Shown: positions 7,599-16,032 of the stretch, piece after piece
Numbering within the stretch: position 1 is the stretch's first letter
How the letters are laid out: the number at the start of each line of letters is the position of its first letter
Source of the DNA: Paenibacillus paridis
GTDB lineage: Bacteria > Bacillota > Bacilli > Paenibacillales > Paenibacillaceae
Length of the DNA: 64,000 nt
Assembly: GCF_006345825.1 (NCBI RefSeq)
Contig: NZ_VCIX01000091.1
Location: 186,001-250,000 of the forward strand
Reading direction: 5' to 3'
The notes under the pieces: model-generated
The model's input: only the letters and a program-made list of their open reading frames with translations
Told to the model about the DNA's origin: nothing
Database searches by the model: none
Translations under genes and position numbers: made by a program

Positions 7599-8429
7599 TC
7601 AGCGCAGAAGCGATAAGTCGAAGCTAGGCACGAGGCCCTCCTCGGCAGCCCGTCCAAGAAGGGCTTCAATGGCAGCGTAGCCGTCATCGCCTAGGTTTGC
7701 CGTGAATTCATTGACATAAAGGTCAATATGGGCCTGCGCAACATCAGGGGATAGCTCTTGCGCATGCATCATAATGTAGGGCTTGGATTCCTCCGGGTGC
7801 GTCCATGCGTAGTCGACGGATGCACGGATCCACTGAGCAATCGCTTCGGCATCGAGCTCGCGCTTGGCAATAATAGCTCCGAGTGGAATAGGCAAGCCTG
7901 TATCCGACTCCCACCAGCTGCCTAGATCGGTCAGCATGGTCAAACCGTACGTAGGATAAGTGAAGCGAGCCTCGTGGATCACTAAGCCAGCGTCGATATG
8001 CCCGTCGCGTACGGCCGGCATAATTTCATGGAAAGGCATGACAACGATCTCCCCTACACCTTCAGGGATATTTTGCGCTGCCCATAACCGGAAAAGCAGA
8101 TAGGCCGTGGAACGTTCGCTAGGAACGGCTACTCGTTTTCCGGCAAGAGACACGGCGCCGCTCTCCCCGCCATTGGTCAACACAAGGGGGCCGCAGCCGC
8201 GGCCAAGGGCCCCGCCGCAAGACAACAATTTATAATCATCAAGCACCCAAGGCAGCGCGGCATAGGAAATTTTCATAACCTCGGGACCTTTGGATTTGGC
8301 AGCCCAATTATTCGTAATATCGATATCTGCATAGGTGACGTCAAGCGCTGGTGCTCCAGGGATTAGACCGTGTGCCCATGCGTGGAAGACAAAGGTATCG
8401 TTCGGACAAGGTGAATAAGCAATGTTCAT
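7599..8429 (-). CDS. mqnD: 1,4-dihydroxy-6-naphthoate synthase MqnD
   Basis: A 276-residue enzyme of the futalosine route to menaquinone. It converts cyclic dehypoxanthinylfutalosine to 1,4-dihydroxy-6-naphthoate. The N-terminal IAYSPCPNDTFVFHAWAHG is the MqnD signature, and the fold is that of a type 2 periplasmic binding protein, which matches the later RVAVPSERSTAYLLFRLW and HEIMPAVRDGHIDAGLVIHE segments. It overlaps the upstream mqnB by 4 nt, so the two are translationally coupled. Length is normal. Confidence 0.95.
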   Translation of the reverse strand: MNIAYSPCPNDTFVFHAWAHGLIPGAPALDVTYADIDITNNWAAKSKGPEVMKISYAALPWVLDDYKLLSCGGALGRGCGPLVLTNGGESGAVSLAGKRVAVPSERSTAYLLFRLWAAQNIPEGVGEIVVMPFHEIMPAVRDGHIDAGLVIHEARFTYPTYGLTMLTDLGSWWESDTGLPIPLGAIIAKRELDAEAIAQWIRASVDYAWTHPEESKPYIMMHAQELSPDVAQAHIDLYVNEFTANLGDDGYAAIEALLGRAAEEGLVPSFDLSLLR

Positions 8430-9136
8430 GTTAAAACCTCCCGTATGGCTGTACTTGCTGCTTCTAATGAGGCTAGCGCTTCTCCGATCCGCCAGGCTGC
8501 ACGGTCACGCGGACCGACAGCATTGGAGATTGCGCGAATTTCGGAAATAGGCAGGTTAAACAAGGTGGCCGCCACTGCGACGCCATAGCCTTCCATGCCT
8601 TCCGCGGCTGCGCCATCGACTCGCTTAGCAAGCGCAGACGTGGTCTCTGCCGTTCCGGTAGCCGTTGTTACAGTGAGGATGGGGCCGCTTAAGACGTTTA
8701 ATTGGGCAACTGCCATTGCATGAACTAATAGGCTGTTCCAATGGCTGCTTACTGCTATTCGAGCCGAGCCGAAACCAAGCTCGTCCACGCCTAGGAAGCC
8801 TTCCGGCGTCTCTGCTCCCAAATCAGCGGCAACAATAAGATCGGCGACCACTAGCGAGCCGATATCGGCCCTGCCTACAAAGCCGCCGCCTATGCCGGCG
8901 CTTATAACCAAATGATAGGGAATCATAGCCTTTGCAAGCACGGCCGCAGTACGTGCCGCAGCGGCTGCTGCACCTACGCCTACGGCAATGACGTCGACGT
9001 TCGGCATATCCCCCAGTCCTCGAAGTACAGCATCACGCTCCGCTTCAACGGCAGTCGCAATGAGTATTCGTTTTTGACTGTGCAGCTCTTCTTCATGTAA
9101 TAAATCGGTAGCATGTTTATCGGTTTGTGATGTCAT
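8426..9136 (-). CDS. mqnB: Futalosine hydrolase MqnB
   Basis: A 236-residue nucleoside phosphorylase-fold hydrolase. It removes hypoxanthine from futalosine. VISAGIGGGFVGRADIGSLV, the TGTAETTSALAKRV stretch and AEGMEGYGVAVAA (with the catalytic-region Glu-Gly-Met-Glu) match MqnB and MTA/SAH nucleosidase relatives. Start ATG 9136 has GAGGAG about 11 nt upstream. The gene precedes mqnD in a two-gene operon; the other pathway genes (mqnA, mqnC, mqnE) are not in this window. Confidence 0.92.
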   Translation of the reverse strand: MTSQTDKHATDLLHEEELHSQKRILIATAVEAERDAVLRGLGDMPNVDVIAVGVGAAAAAARTAAVLAKAMIPYHLVISAGIGGGFVGRADIGSLVVADLIVAADLGAETPEGFLGVDELGFGSARIAVSSHWNSLLVHAMAVAQLNVLSGPILTVTTATGTAETTSALAKRVDGAAAEGMEGYGVAVAATLFNLPISEIRAISNAVGPRDRAAWRIGEALASLEAASTAIREVLT

Positions 9137-9222
9137 GAGACCATATGCTCCTCTATCTGGAAATCAGTCATAATGAATAGATCTATCGTATCATTCGCCA
9201 GATTCCCGATGCAAATGGCTGC

Positions 9223-10590
9223 TTAGCCGATGGTGATTTTGCCTTCAGGGTAGCGGTACAGCTCTTTTTTGGAACGCGTGTTGAGTGCGAAGGCGAGTGT
9301 CACTGGCCCGAGACGGCCAACAAACATAAGCAAAATGATGATGATTTTACCCATATTGCTTAGATGCTCCGTTAATCCCGCTGACATGCCGACGGTGCAA
9401 TAAGCTGACGTCGCTTCGAACAAAATGGCGAGGAAGGAGCCCGTCTCCGTAATGGAGAGGAGCATCGTCGCTCCGCATATAATAGAGAAGGCAATCATCG
9501 TAAACATGATCGCCTGATGAATTTGGTTCTTGGCAATTCGGTAGCGGAAGAGAACGACGTCGTCTTTGCCCCGCATCATAGCAATAATCGCTCCAATGAG
9601 GATTGCAAAGGTGGTGACTCGTATTCCGCCTCCCGTCGATCCGGGGCCAGCGCCAATAAACATCAGCAGAATAAGGAAAAACTGCGTAACCTCACGAAGC
9701 ATGCTCGGATCAACGGTACTGAGGCCTGCGGAGCGGGCGGTAACCGATTGGAATAAGGCGCCGAGCGTTTTGCCAATACCGGACAAAGGCTGCAGGGTAT
9801 TCGGGTTGGACAGCTCCAGCGCAAATATAACGATTGCCCCAATGACCGTCAGCATGCCAGTAACGGATAATACAACCTTGCTATGTAAGCTGAATTTTCT
9901 ATGTTTAGGGTAGGTAACGAGCTCCGATATCACAATAAAGCCGATCCCGCCAAAAAAAATAAGCAGCATCGAAACGATATTAACGAACGGATCTTCAACG
10001 TAATGGATCAAGCTGCCCGGCCGTTCGGGAAACTGCGAAAACAGATCGAATCCCGCATTGTTGAAAAACGAGATGCTGTGGAAGACGCCAAAATATAAAG
10101 ATTTGCCTACGGGCATTTCCAACATAAAATAGCTGCTCAATAAAATAGCACCGGTCAATTCAATGACCAATGCATACAGCAGCACTTTTCGAATCATGCG
10201 TACGATGCCTTCATTAGAGCCATAGTTCATAGACTCCTGAAGCACCAGGCGCTCGCGGAAAGAGATACGCTTGCGGAACAGAAGCGCAAATAAAGTTGCC
10301 ATGGTCATAAACCCAAGTCCGCCGACTTGAGCGAGAACAATGATGACCACTTGCCCAAAGGTGGAAAGGTGCGTGCCGGTATCGAGGACGGTCAGTCCGG
10401 TGACACAGGTAGCGCTGGCAGACATAAACAAGGCATCGAGGTAGGAGATAGACTTGGCATCCGTAAAGGATATCGGCCGAGACAGCAGCTGTGCCCCAAT
10501 AAAGATAATTAATATGAAACCAAAGGTCATGACTTGCGGCGGACTTGGTCGAAACCGCAGTTTATTGCGCAGGTCAGCTACTTTCAGCAT
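9223..10590 (-). CDS. KtrB-type potassium uptake channel (TrkH family)
   Basis: About 455 residues with four MPM repeats of the TrkH/KtrB superfamily. Selectivity-filter-like turns are visible: SATCVTGLT, FNNAGFDLF, ARSAGLSTV and SAYCTVGMSAGL. The motif GAGPGSTGGGIRVTT is conserved in KtrB. The frame continues upstream to 10716, but the ATG at 10590 has the ribosome site GGTGGAG and gives the usual family length. No RCK gating subunit (KtrA) is adjacent; it must be encoded elsewhere if used. The gene lies 28 nt behind a diguanylate cyclase gene. Confidence 0.9.
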   Translation of the reverse strand: MLKVADLRNKLRFRPSPPQVMTFGFILIIFIGAQLLSRPISFTDAKSISYLDALFMSASATCVTGLTVLDTGTHLSTFGQVVIIVLAQVGGLGFMTMATLFALLFRKRISFRERLVLQESMNYGSNEGIVRMIRKVLLYALVIELTGAILLSSYFMLEMPVGKSLYFGVFHSISFFNNAGFDLFSQFPERPGSLIHYVEDPFVNIVSMLLIFFGGIGFIVISELVTYPKHRKFSLHSKVVLSVTGMLTVIGAIVIFALELSNPNTLQPLSGIGKTLGALFQSVTARSAGLSTVDPSMLREVTQFFLILLMFIGAGPGSTGGGIRVTTFAILIGAIIAMMRGKDDVVLFRYRIAKNQIHQAIMFTMIAFSIICGATMLLSITETGSFLAILFEATSAYCTVGMSAGLTEHLSNMGKIIIILLMFVGRLGPVTLAFALNTRSKKELYRYPEGKITIG

Positions 10591-10618
10591 GGCGTCAACT
10601 CCACCTATCTCTTTCGTG

Positions 10619-12223
10619 CTAGTATGGTTTTTTTGCTTCGATTGCATGTATTGAATCTTGCTCGTGCAAATGAACGCAGTTTCGGCCGTTATGCTTCGAC
10701 CGGTAAAGGGCAACATCCGCTTCGCTTAACAATGTTTCCAGCGGCACCACAGGCGCTCTAGCCTGGTTGACGCCAAAGCTTGCCGTAATGGTGAGTGCTT
10801 TAGCCGAGCTGTAAAGCGGATTGCTCTCAATCGCGGCCCGGAGATTCTCGGCTATCTGACCGGCTTGTTCAAGTTTCGTGTTGGGCAAGCCGATAGCGAA
10901 CTCCTCGCCGCCATATCGTCCAAACAAGGCGCTTGCCGGAAGCGTCTGCTGACAAATCGAAACGACATGCTGGAGCGCGAAATCTCCCACGCTATGTCCA
11001 TAGCGGTCGTTAATCAGCTTGAAATGATCAATGTCAAACAAAATAAAGGAACAAGGCTGCTGTCGCTGGTGAGCGGAGAGGAGCAGCTGTCGGCTTTTCT
11101 CCATGAAAAAAGTCCGGTTATAGATAGCAGTAAGTCCATCGATCTCGGCGAGATGGCGCAGCTTGTTCTGCAGCAGGGTATGCTCCGTCACATCGATCAT
11201 AACAATTGTTCGGCCTGCAAGCTGGCCGTTTGGCTTTAGCAGCTTAGAAGCTCTGATCCGGTAATAGAATGTTTCGCCGCCGCGTATCCATTTAAATTCT
11301 TGCTCATGCTCGGTTGTAGGGTCTACATCAAAGGAGAAGGCTTCGGATTCGGCGCCGCGCTTCCATATATGGTCAAGCTTTTGGCCAATCGCCAAAGGAG
11401 TGAGCGCTGGAATGATTTGAGTGGCTGCCCCGTTAAAGTCCATAATCTGGTTCTCTAAATTAAGCACAAGCACGCCATCCCGCATGCTCTCGAAGATATG
11501 CTCGCGGGCAATAGGAGCGACAGTAAGCAGAGCGGTTGAAAAGATGGCTGTCACGTATAAAATGGATGTCACGCACATGATGACGGGAACAGGATCCATG
11601 CCCATAGGGGTAAGCCCAAGCGTATAGGATAATGCCCCTAACATAGGCAAAGCGACACCGATGGCGAGCGTGATCATTTGCTTGCGGTAAATCGTCTTTT
11701 TCTTCCGCCAGTAGCGTCCGAGTATGAATAGGCTGACGTACATAGATCCGGAAGTATAGCTGCCATGCACGTAATACCACAATCCAGGTACAACCTCTAC
11801 CATAGGGGTATCCACATTTGGCCGCAAGAACACCTCTTTGTAGAACAGGTGGTGAAAGTCGTTGGTAAGGACCATCAGTAGGGTAATAGCGGGAATGACG
11901 AACAACCCCCAGGCTTTTTTGGGAGTGTTGAATCGCTCTATACCCACATAGTGCATAATCAGCAATAAGGAGAAAATAGAAATGAACGGCATGCCAAGGT
12001 ACTCTATTTTGATCCAAAACAAAATTTCACCTAGTGAATCGCTTGCAAGCTCGAAAGCAAACGCAAACGTATACACGGCTGACAATAGAGTGGACCACAT
12101 AAATAATTTCAGTCCGGCGAATTTTGACTTGTTGTAATAAGCGTATATGGCAAGCAGTACGTTAAGAACACCGGATATGATGACAATGATAATATACTGG
12201 GAAATAGGGGTATTCATAGTCAT
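10619..12223 (-). CDS. 7TM-PAS-GGDEF diguanylate cyclase
   Basis: About 534 residues. Residues 1-230 hold seven membrane helices of the histidine-kinase N-terminal 7TM type, about 235-350 a PAS-like domain (DGVLVLNLENQIMDFNGAA), and about 370-525 a GGDEF domain with GRYGGEEFAIGLP and the Mg-binding FDIDHFKLINDRYGH. Catalytic residues are intact, so synthesis of c-di-GMP is expected. No RxxD inhibitory site precedes GGEEF. The frame extends upstream to 12316; ATG 12223 just before the first helix is preferred, with only a weak GGGAG site. A KtrB gene follows in the same transcript. Confidence 0.88.
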   Translation of the reverse strand: MTMNTPISQYIIIVIISGVLNVLLAIYAYYNKSKFAGLKLFMWSTLLSAVYTFAFAFELASDSLGEILFWIKIEYLGMPFISIFSLLLIMHYVGIERFNTPKKAWGLFVIPAITLLMVLTNDFHHLFYKEVFLRPNVDTPMVEVVPGLWYYVHGSYTSGSMYVSLFILGRYWRKKKTIYRKQMITLAIGVALPMLGALSYTLGLTPMGMDPVPVIMCVTSILYVTAIFSTALLTVAPIAREHIFESMRDGVLVLNLENQIMDFNGAATQIIPALTPLAIGQKLDHIWKRGAESEAFSFDVDPTTEHEQEFKWIRGGETFYYRIRASKLLKPNGQLAGRTIVMIDVTEHTLLQNKLRHLAEIDGLTAIYNRTFFMEKSRQLLLSAHQRQQPCSFILFDIDHFKLINDRYGHSVGDFALQHVVSICQQTLPASALFGRYGGEEFAIGLPNTKLEQAGQIAENLRAAIESNPLYSSAKALTITASFGVNQARAPVVPLETLLSEADVALYRSKHNGRNCVHLHEQDSIHAIEAKKPY

Positions 12224-12343
12224 TGATAGATGCGGCTCCCAATGTAACGAAATAGTAGTTATTCCATATTGAAACAATCGCGTGAAGGATTCAAGGCTAT
12301 GGACACATTTTAACATAGCTCTTCATTCTTCTACAAAATAATA

Positions 12344-12380
12344 TAAAATCGGACAGCGAGGCTAGTTCGCCTAGCTGTCC
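12344..12380 (-). terminator. Intrinsic terminator of the sensor kinase gene
   Basis: Stem GGACAGC/GCTGTCC with an inner AGGC/GCCT overlaps the stop codon of the kinase gene and is followed on the minus strand by a T-rich tract. Confidence 0.7.
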
Positions 12381-14638
12381 ACCGGTAAGGATACTTCCAC
12401 GCAGGTTCCTTTGCCGAACTCGCTGCGGAAGACGATGGCGCCTTTATGAGCGGAAATGATTTGCTGGCTGACCATAAGGCCTAGCCCATTGCCATTTTCT
12501 TTTCTCGTAAAGAAGGGTTCGCCGAGACGCGCCAAGTCATCGGCAGCAATTCCGCCGCCTTGATCAATGAACTGAAGGGTAATGAATCCTTTGGAAAGAT
12601 GCTCAATCTTCACGGAGAGCACGCCGCCGCTTGGCATCGCTTCAATGCCGTTCTTCATCACATTGACGAAAACTTGCTTTAATTGATTGGCTTCGCCGGT
12701 CACGCTAGGCAGGTCGGAATCCGCAAGCAAGGTTAATTGTACGTTGCTCATTTTCGCTTCCGAATCCAGAAGCATCATAATGTTGCTAACGAGATTTATA
12801 ATATCTATCGATTGATATCGGCTCGCTTGCGGCTTGGCAAACACGAGAAACTCGCTCACGATCATATTGATCTGGTCCAGCTCGCCAAGCATGACTTCAA
12901 GATGGGCGGGCGATAACGAGCCTACCTGCTGATGGAGCTGCACGAAGCCTCTCAGCGTCGTGAGCGGATTGCGGACCTCATGCGCGACGCCTGCGGCAAT
13001 CTGGCCGACGACGGACAATTTCTCGGAGCGCCGGATAATTTCTTCCGTTTGCTTACGAGACGTAATATTCCGGGAAATAGTTGCAATGGCGATGATCTCC
13101 CCCGATTCGCTGTGGATAGGCGAGATCGTTATGCTCAGGTCGATAAGCTGCCCGGATTTGGTATACCTGACGGTCTCGAAGTCGGTGACGGAGCCGCCGC
13201 GCAGCACGGTTACTTCCAGCTCATGATGCGAGCTCACGTAATCGGGAGGCACATTGTCGAGCGGCTTGCCAAGTGCTTCTTCTTGGCTCCATCCGTACAT
13301 GGACTCGAATGCAACGTTCACCTGAATGACGTGCCCGATTAAATCGGTCACATGAATGGCATCGGAGGTGTGATTGACGAATGATTCCAAATATTGCTTC
13401 GTGCTCTGAAGCTCCTCGGCCGCGGCTTTGAGCTCGGCTGTATAATGATTGAGATTATTGCCCATCGTATCGACGCGGGAGGCGAGCAGGCCGAATTCGT
13501 CATCACTGCGTATCGTAATCACTTCGCCGAAATTTCCAACTGCAATTGCATTTACTTTGCGCATAATTTGATTCAAGCCGCGCATCATGAAGCCTGCAAT
13601 GAAATAGCTCGCAACCATCGTAATGAGCACAAGGCCGAGCGAAATAATGATTTGCATGACGAGCAACCGATTGACGGGTTCTTGAATGGCTTTTTGATCG
13701 AATACAACGCTAAAGACGTAGGTTTTGTTCATTTTGATGGGAATGAAATTTTTGATAACGGGAATGCCGTTGACGTTTCGTTTAACGGTTATCGCTTTGC
13801 CGGTCTCGTTTGCCTCTTGGATATTTTCGCGGTCATTGACGGGGTCTTGATAGTTATAGTCGCCAAAGGGAATCTCGCGGACATCCAAATTATAGACGGG
13901 CACTCCTTTTTTGTACTTGATGATTTTAGCCTTGCCGTAAAACTCCAGGTCAAAGCCAGTAATCTCTAAAATATCGGATTGATCGGCGATGATCTTGTTG
14001 ACAATAGCGTCGGTTCCGATGGTGTAATTAAAATCCATCAGCACCTGTGCGTTTACGTAAGGGTTGATCATATAGTTGGTGGAGCCGTCGTAATAGTAAC
14101 CCCATTTCCGTACCTTGGATGGGTCGGAGGTGGAGAAATTGAATGGCCCCGACCAGAAATGCTTTAGCTTTTGCCCCTGTTCGATGCTCACTTCCTGTTT
14201 GTCGAATAATTGCAGAAAAGCGACATGCCAATAATCCCATGTTTTCGAGCTCATATTGACCTCATTGGGATCGGAGGATCTGACGGCAACCACATCGTCT
14301 CCAAAACGCTGCCATAAGGTGATGTGGTCCACGCCAAGCTTTGCGCTAAGGCTGATCAATTGCTCATTGGTTATGTTATTGATATCCGGATCGAGCTGCT
14401 CTTTGGCAGCAAGAGATGCGATCCTCAGCTTGTCTCCGAGCGTATCCTCCATATATTGAAGGGCATTTTCGGAGGCTTCCACCGTGATGCTTATTTGCTT
14501 GGCGATATTGTTTAATTGAGTCTCGAGATTGGCCTCGGTTTCTGATTTTGTCGAATAGTAGTAGAGGGAGGTGCTTAAGGCTAATATAACAGCTACGATG
14601 ATGGAGATGGAGAAGGATAGTTTGGCTTTTATAGACAA
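12371..14638 (-). CDS. Cache-HAMP-PAS sensor histidine kinase
   Basis: About 755 residues. A first membrane helix (residues ~8-30), an extracellular Cache-type sensor (~40-325), a second helix (~330-355), HAMP (~355-405), PAS/PAC (~425-540), HisKA with phosphoacceptor in AHEVRNPLTTLRGF (~555-620) and HATPase_c (NGIEAM, NGLGLMVS, ~660-755). The frame opens at ATG 14668, but the ribosome site GGGGGGAA lies inside that stretch, six bases before TTG 14638, which is preferred. No response regulator is adjacent. Orphan kinases of this layout often feed the sporulation phosphorelay in bacilli (inference). Confidence 0.9.
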   Translation of the reverse strand: MSIKAKLSFSISIIVAVILALSTSLYYYSTKSETEANLETQLNNIAKQISITVEASENALQYMEDTLGDKLRIASLAAKEQLDPDINNITNEQLISLSAKLGVDHITLWQRFGDDVVAVRSSDPNEVNMSSKTWDYWHVAFLQLFDKQEVSIEQGQKLKHFWSGPFNFSTSDPSKVRKWGYYYDGSTNYMINPYVNAQVLMDFNYTIGTDAIVNKIIADQSDILEITGFDLEFYGKAKIIKYKKGVPVYNLDVREIPFGDYNYQDPVNDRENIQEANETGKAITVKRNVNGIPVIKNFIPIKMNKTYVFSVVFDQKAIQEPVNRLLVMQIIISLGLVLITMVASYFIAGFMMRGLNQIMRKVNAIAVGNFGEVITIRSDDEFGLLASRVDTMGNNLNHYTAELKAAAEELQSTKQYLESFVNHTSDAIHVTDLIGHVIQVNVAFESMYGWSQEEALGKPLDNVPPDYVSSHHELEVTVLRGGSVTDFETVRYTKSGQLIDLSITISPIHSESGEIIAIATISRNITSRKQTEEIIRRSEKLSVVGQIAAGVAHEVRNPLTTLRGFVQLHQQVGSLSPAHLEVMLGELDQINMIVSEFLVFAKPQASRYQSIDIINLVSNIMMLLDSEAKMSNVQLTLLADSDLPSVTGEANQLKQVFVNVMKNGIEAMPSGGVLSVKIEHLSKGFITLQFIDQGGGIAADDLARLGEPFFTRKENGNGLGLMVSQQIISAHKGAIVFRSEFGKGTCVEVSLPVDS

Positions 14639-14713
14639 CAGAAATTCCCCCCAGGGTCTTTGGTGCATGTACTACAATTAGACACTGAATGACAAAAATC
14701 CTGTCTGTAAGCA

Positions 14714-14751
14714 TATAAAAAAAGGAGAAACATCATTTGTTTCTCCTTTTT
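14714..14751 (-). terminator. Intrinsic terminator
   Basis: Stem AAAAAGGAGAAAC/GTTTCTCCTTTTT with a 7-nt loop. T-runs occur on both strands; it terminates the hypothetical gene whose stop is at 14768. Confidence 0.85.
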
Positions 14752-14767
14752 CTTCCATATTATTGAA

Positions 14768-15253
14768 TTAAGCGCGCGTAAATTGCTCTTCTTGCAAATA
14801 AAGCTCGGCTTCCTCATAGGTTTCGAAGGCCGATTCCAAATTCAAATCCGCATATAAGTACCACAAGTCTTCCTCGAATAGCAGAGTCAGTACAGCATTA
14901 TCCGGCCCGATCCAGCGTTCCTCTTGCGGAGGCTTGCGTTTTTTCTTTTTCTTGGACTCCGGTTTCTCCGGCGGTGCAATCGCAAGGGCGCTAATGGACT
15001 TTGCAATAAGCGAGCGAAGCTCAGCTTCGCCGTAATCCCTGATATTCACGAGTCCTTTGTCGTCCGTAGCTATGCCAGGCACGAGTCCGGCAAATACATA
15101 GCCATTTCCATTCGGGTGCAGATGGTGCACGACCGACTTTTTCTCATGGGCGCTTTCCTCGTAGTGGAAATTCGTGCGGCCCAGCGAGACGTCCTTTCGT
15201 TGCAATTCGGGAAACGACTCAATAACAGCCAGCTTTTGTTCAAAAGATAACAT
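14768..15253 (-). CDS. Hypothetical protein with Lys-rich linker
   Basis: A 161-residue soluble protein that I do not recognise. Residues 1-85 form one domain (HHLHPNGNGYVFAGLVPG), followed by a very basic linker (PESKKKKKRKPPQEE, ~95-110) and a C-terminal domain with WYLYADLNLESAFETYEEAELYL. It has no signal peptide or membrane segment. ATG 15253 has a strong AGGAGG site; the longer frame to 15286 reads through that site. Its leader carries three copies of a 37-bp hairpin repeat. Confidence 0.75.
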   Translation of the reverse strand: MLSFEQKLAVIESFPELQRKDVSLGRTNFHYEESAHEKKSVVHHLHPNGNGYVFAGLVPGIATDDKGLVNIRDYGEAELRSLIAKSISALAIAPPEKPESKKKKKRKPPQEERWIGPDNAVLTLLFEEDLWYLYADLNLESAFETYEEAELYLQEEQFTRA

Positions 15254-15266
15254 TTCTTTCCTCCTA

Positions 15267-15377
15267 AGGTTTGCGGAGCAAACCACCTCGTAAGCATAAA
15301 CTTAGGTTTGCGGAGCAAACCACTTCGTAAGCATAAACTTAGGTTTGCGGAGCAAACCGCCTCGTAAGCGTGAGCCT
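15267..15377 (-). repeat. Three tandem 37-bp hairpin repeats in the leader
   Basis: Exact 37-bp periodicity at 15267, 15304 and 15341. Each unit contains the inverted repeat GGTTTGC-GGA-GCAAACC followed by a spacer CTCGTAAGC or TTCGTAAGC. A decayed fourth unit (GCTTGCGCAGC and following) continues to about 15410. The array ends within 14 nt of the hypothetical gene's start. Confidence 0.9.
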
Positions 15378-15434
15378 AAGCTTGCGCAGCCGCAGCTGCG
15401 ACGCTTGATTATACCACACCGAGGGAGGGAGCTG

Positions 15435-15938
15435 TTAAATGTCTTTCTTCTTCATCATCAGCATCATGGCGCCAGCGAGAACGAATACGATCGCAATGAT
15501 CGGTTGGCTTAGCACGAACTTGTTGTAGATGGAACCGATGGAGAATACCGCGAAAAATAGCAGCGAGAGCACGGTTAAGATGTTAATCGGTATAAGCAGC
15601 CATTTGTTGCGGTTGCCGAACCAATAAAATTCGAACAACCCAACCGCGGGAGCGAGAATGAAGCCCGGCCACATGTAACCCCAATTGTTAAAGAGCATAG
15701 CGATCTGACATACAATTCCGGCTGTGAACAGAATGCCTCCCGGAATGAGGACGCCGATCCCTTTTCTGCCAATCATAGAGAAGTAAAGCCAGTGGAAAAA
15801 CAGGCCAAGCGGAATGACGAATAGCGATGGCCAGAAGTAGGCGAATATTTTGCCGGGGCCGAAGGTTTCTCCTTGATTTAGAAACAGGCAAGCGCCGAGC
15901 AGCAGGAGGACAAGTCCGCCAATGGTTCTTACATTCAT
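15435..15938 (-). CDS. LiaF-like transmembrane protein
   Basis: A 167-residue membrane protein with six or so hydrophobic segments. The N-terminal IGGLVLLLLGACLFLNQ followed by FAYFWPSLFVIPLGL resembles the LiaF transmembrane region and related DUF5668-type modules (tentative). It lacks the LiaF C-terminal domain and ends in MMLMMKKKDI. ATG 15938 is chosen over upstream in-frame codons because hydrophobicity starts there; the ribosome site (GGGGTG) is weak. Role unknown. Confidence 0.7.
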   Translation of the reverse strand: MNVRTIGGLVLLLLGACLFLNQGETFGPGKIFAYFWPSLFVIPLGLFFHWLYFSMIGRKGIGVLIPGGILFTAGIVCQIAMLFNNWGYMWPGFILAPAVGLFEFYWFGNRNKWLLIPINILTVLSLLFFAVFSIGSIYNKFVLSQPIIAIVFVLAGAMMLMMKKKDI

Positions 15939-16032
15939 AGTTTTAGTACACCCCAATCGTCGTTTTATTAGCTGCATTCAGCATAGCATACAATGAAAAT
16001 AGCTGTCCTCCTGCTGCAGGTAAAACAGCGAG

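Noticed and set aside
13394-13969. 191-codon plus-strand ORF inside the sensor kinase gene
   Set aside because: Antisense shadow of the Cache/HAMP region; no ribosome site or family motif.
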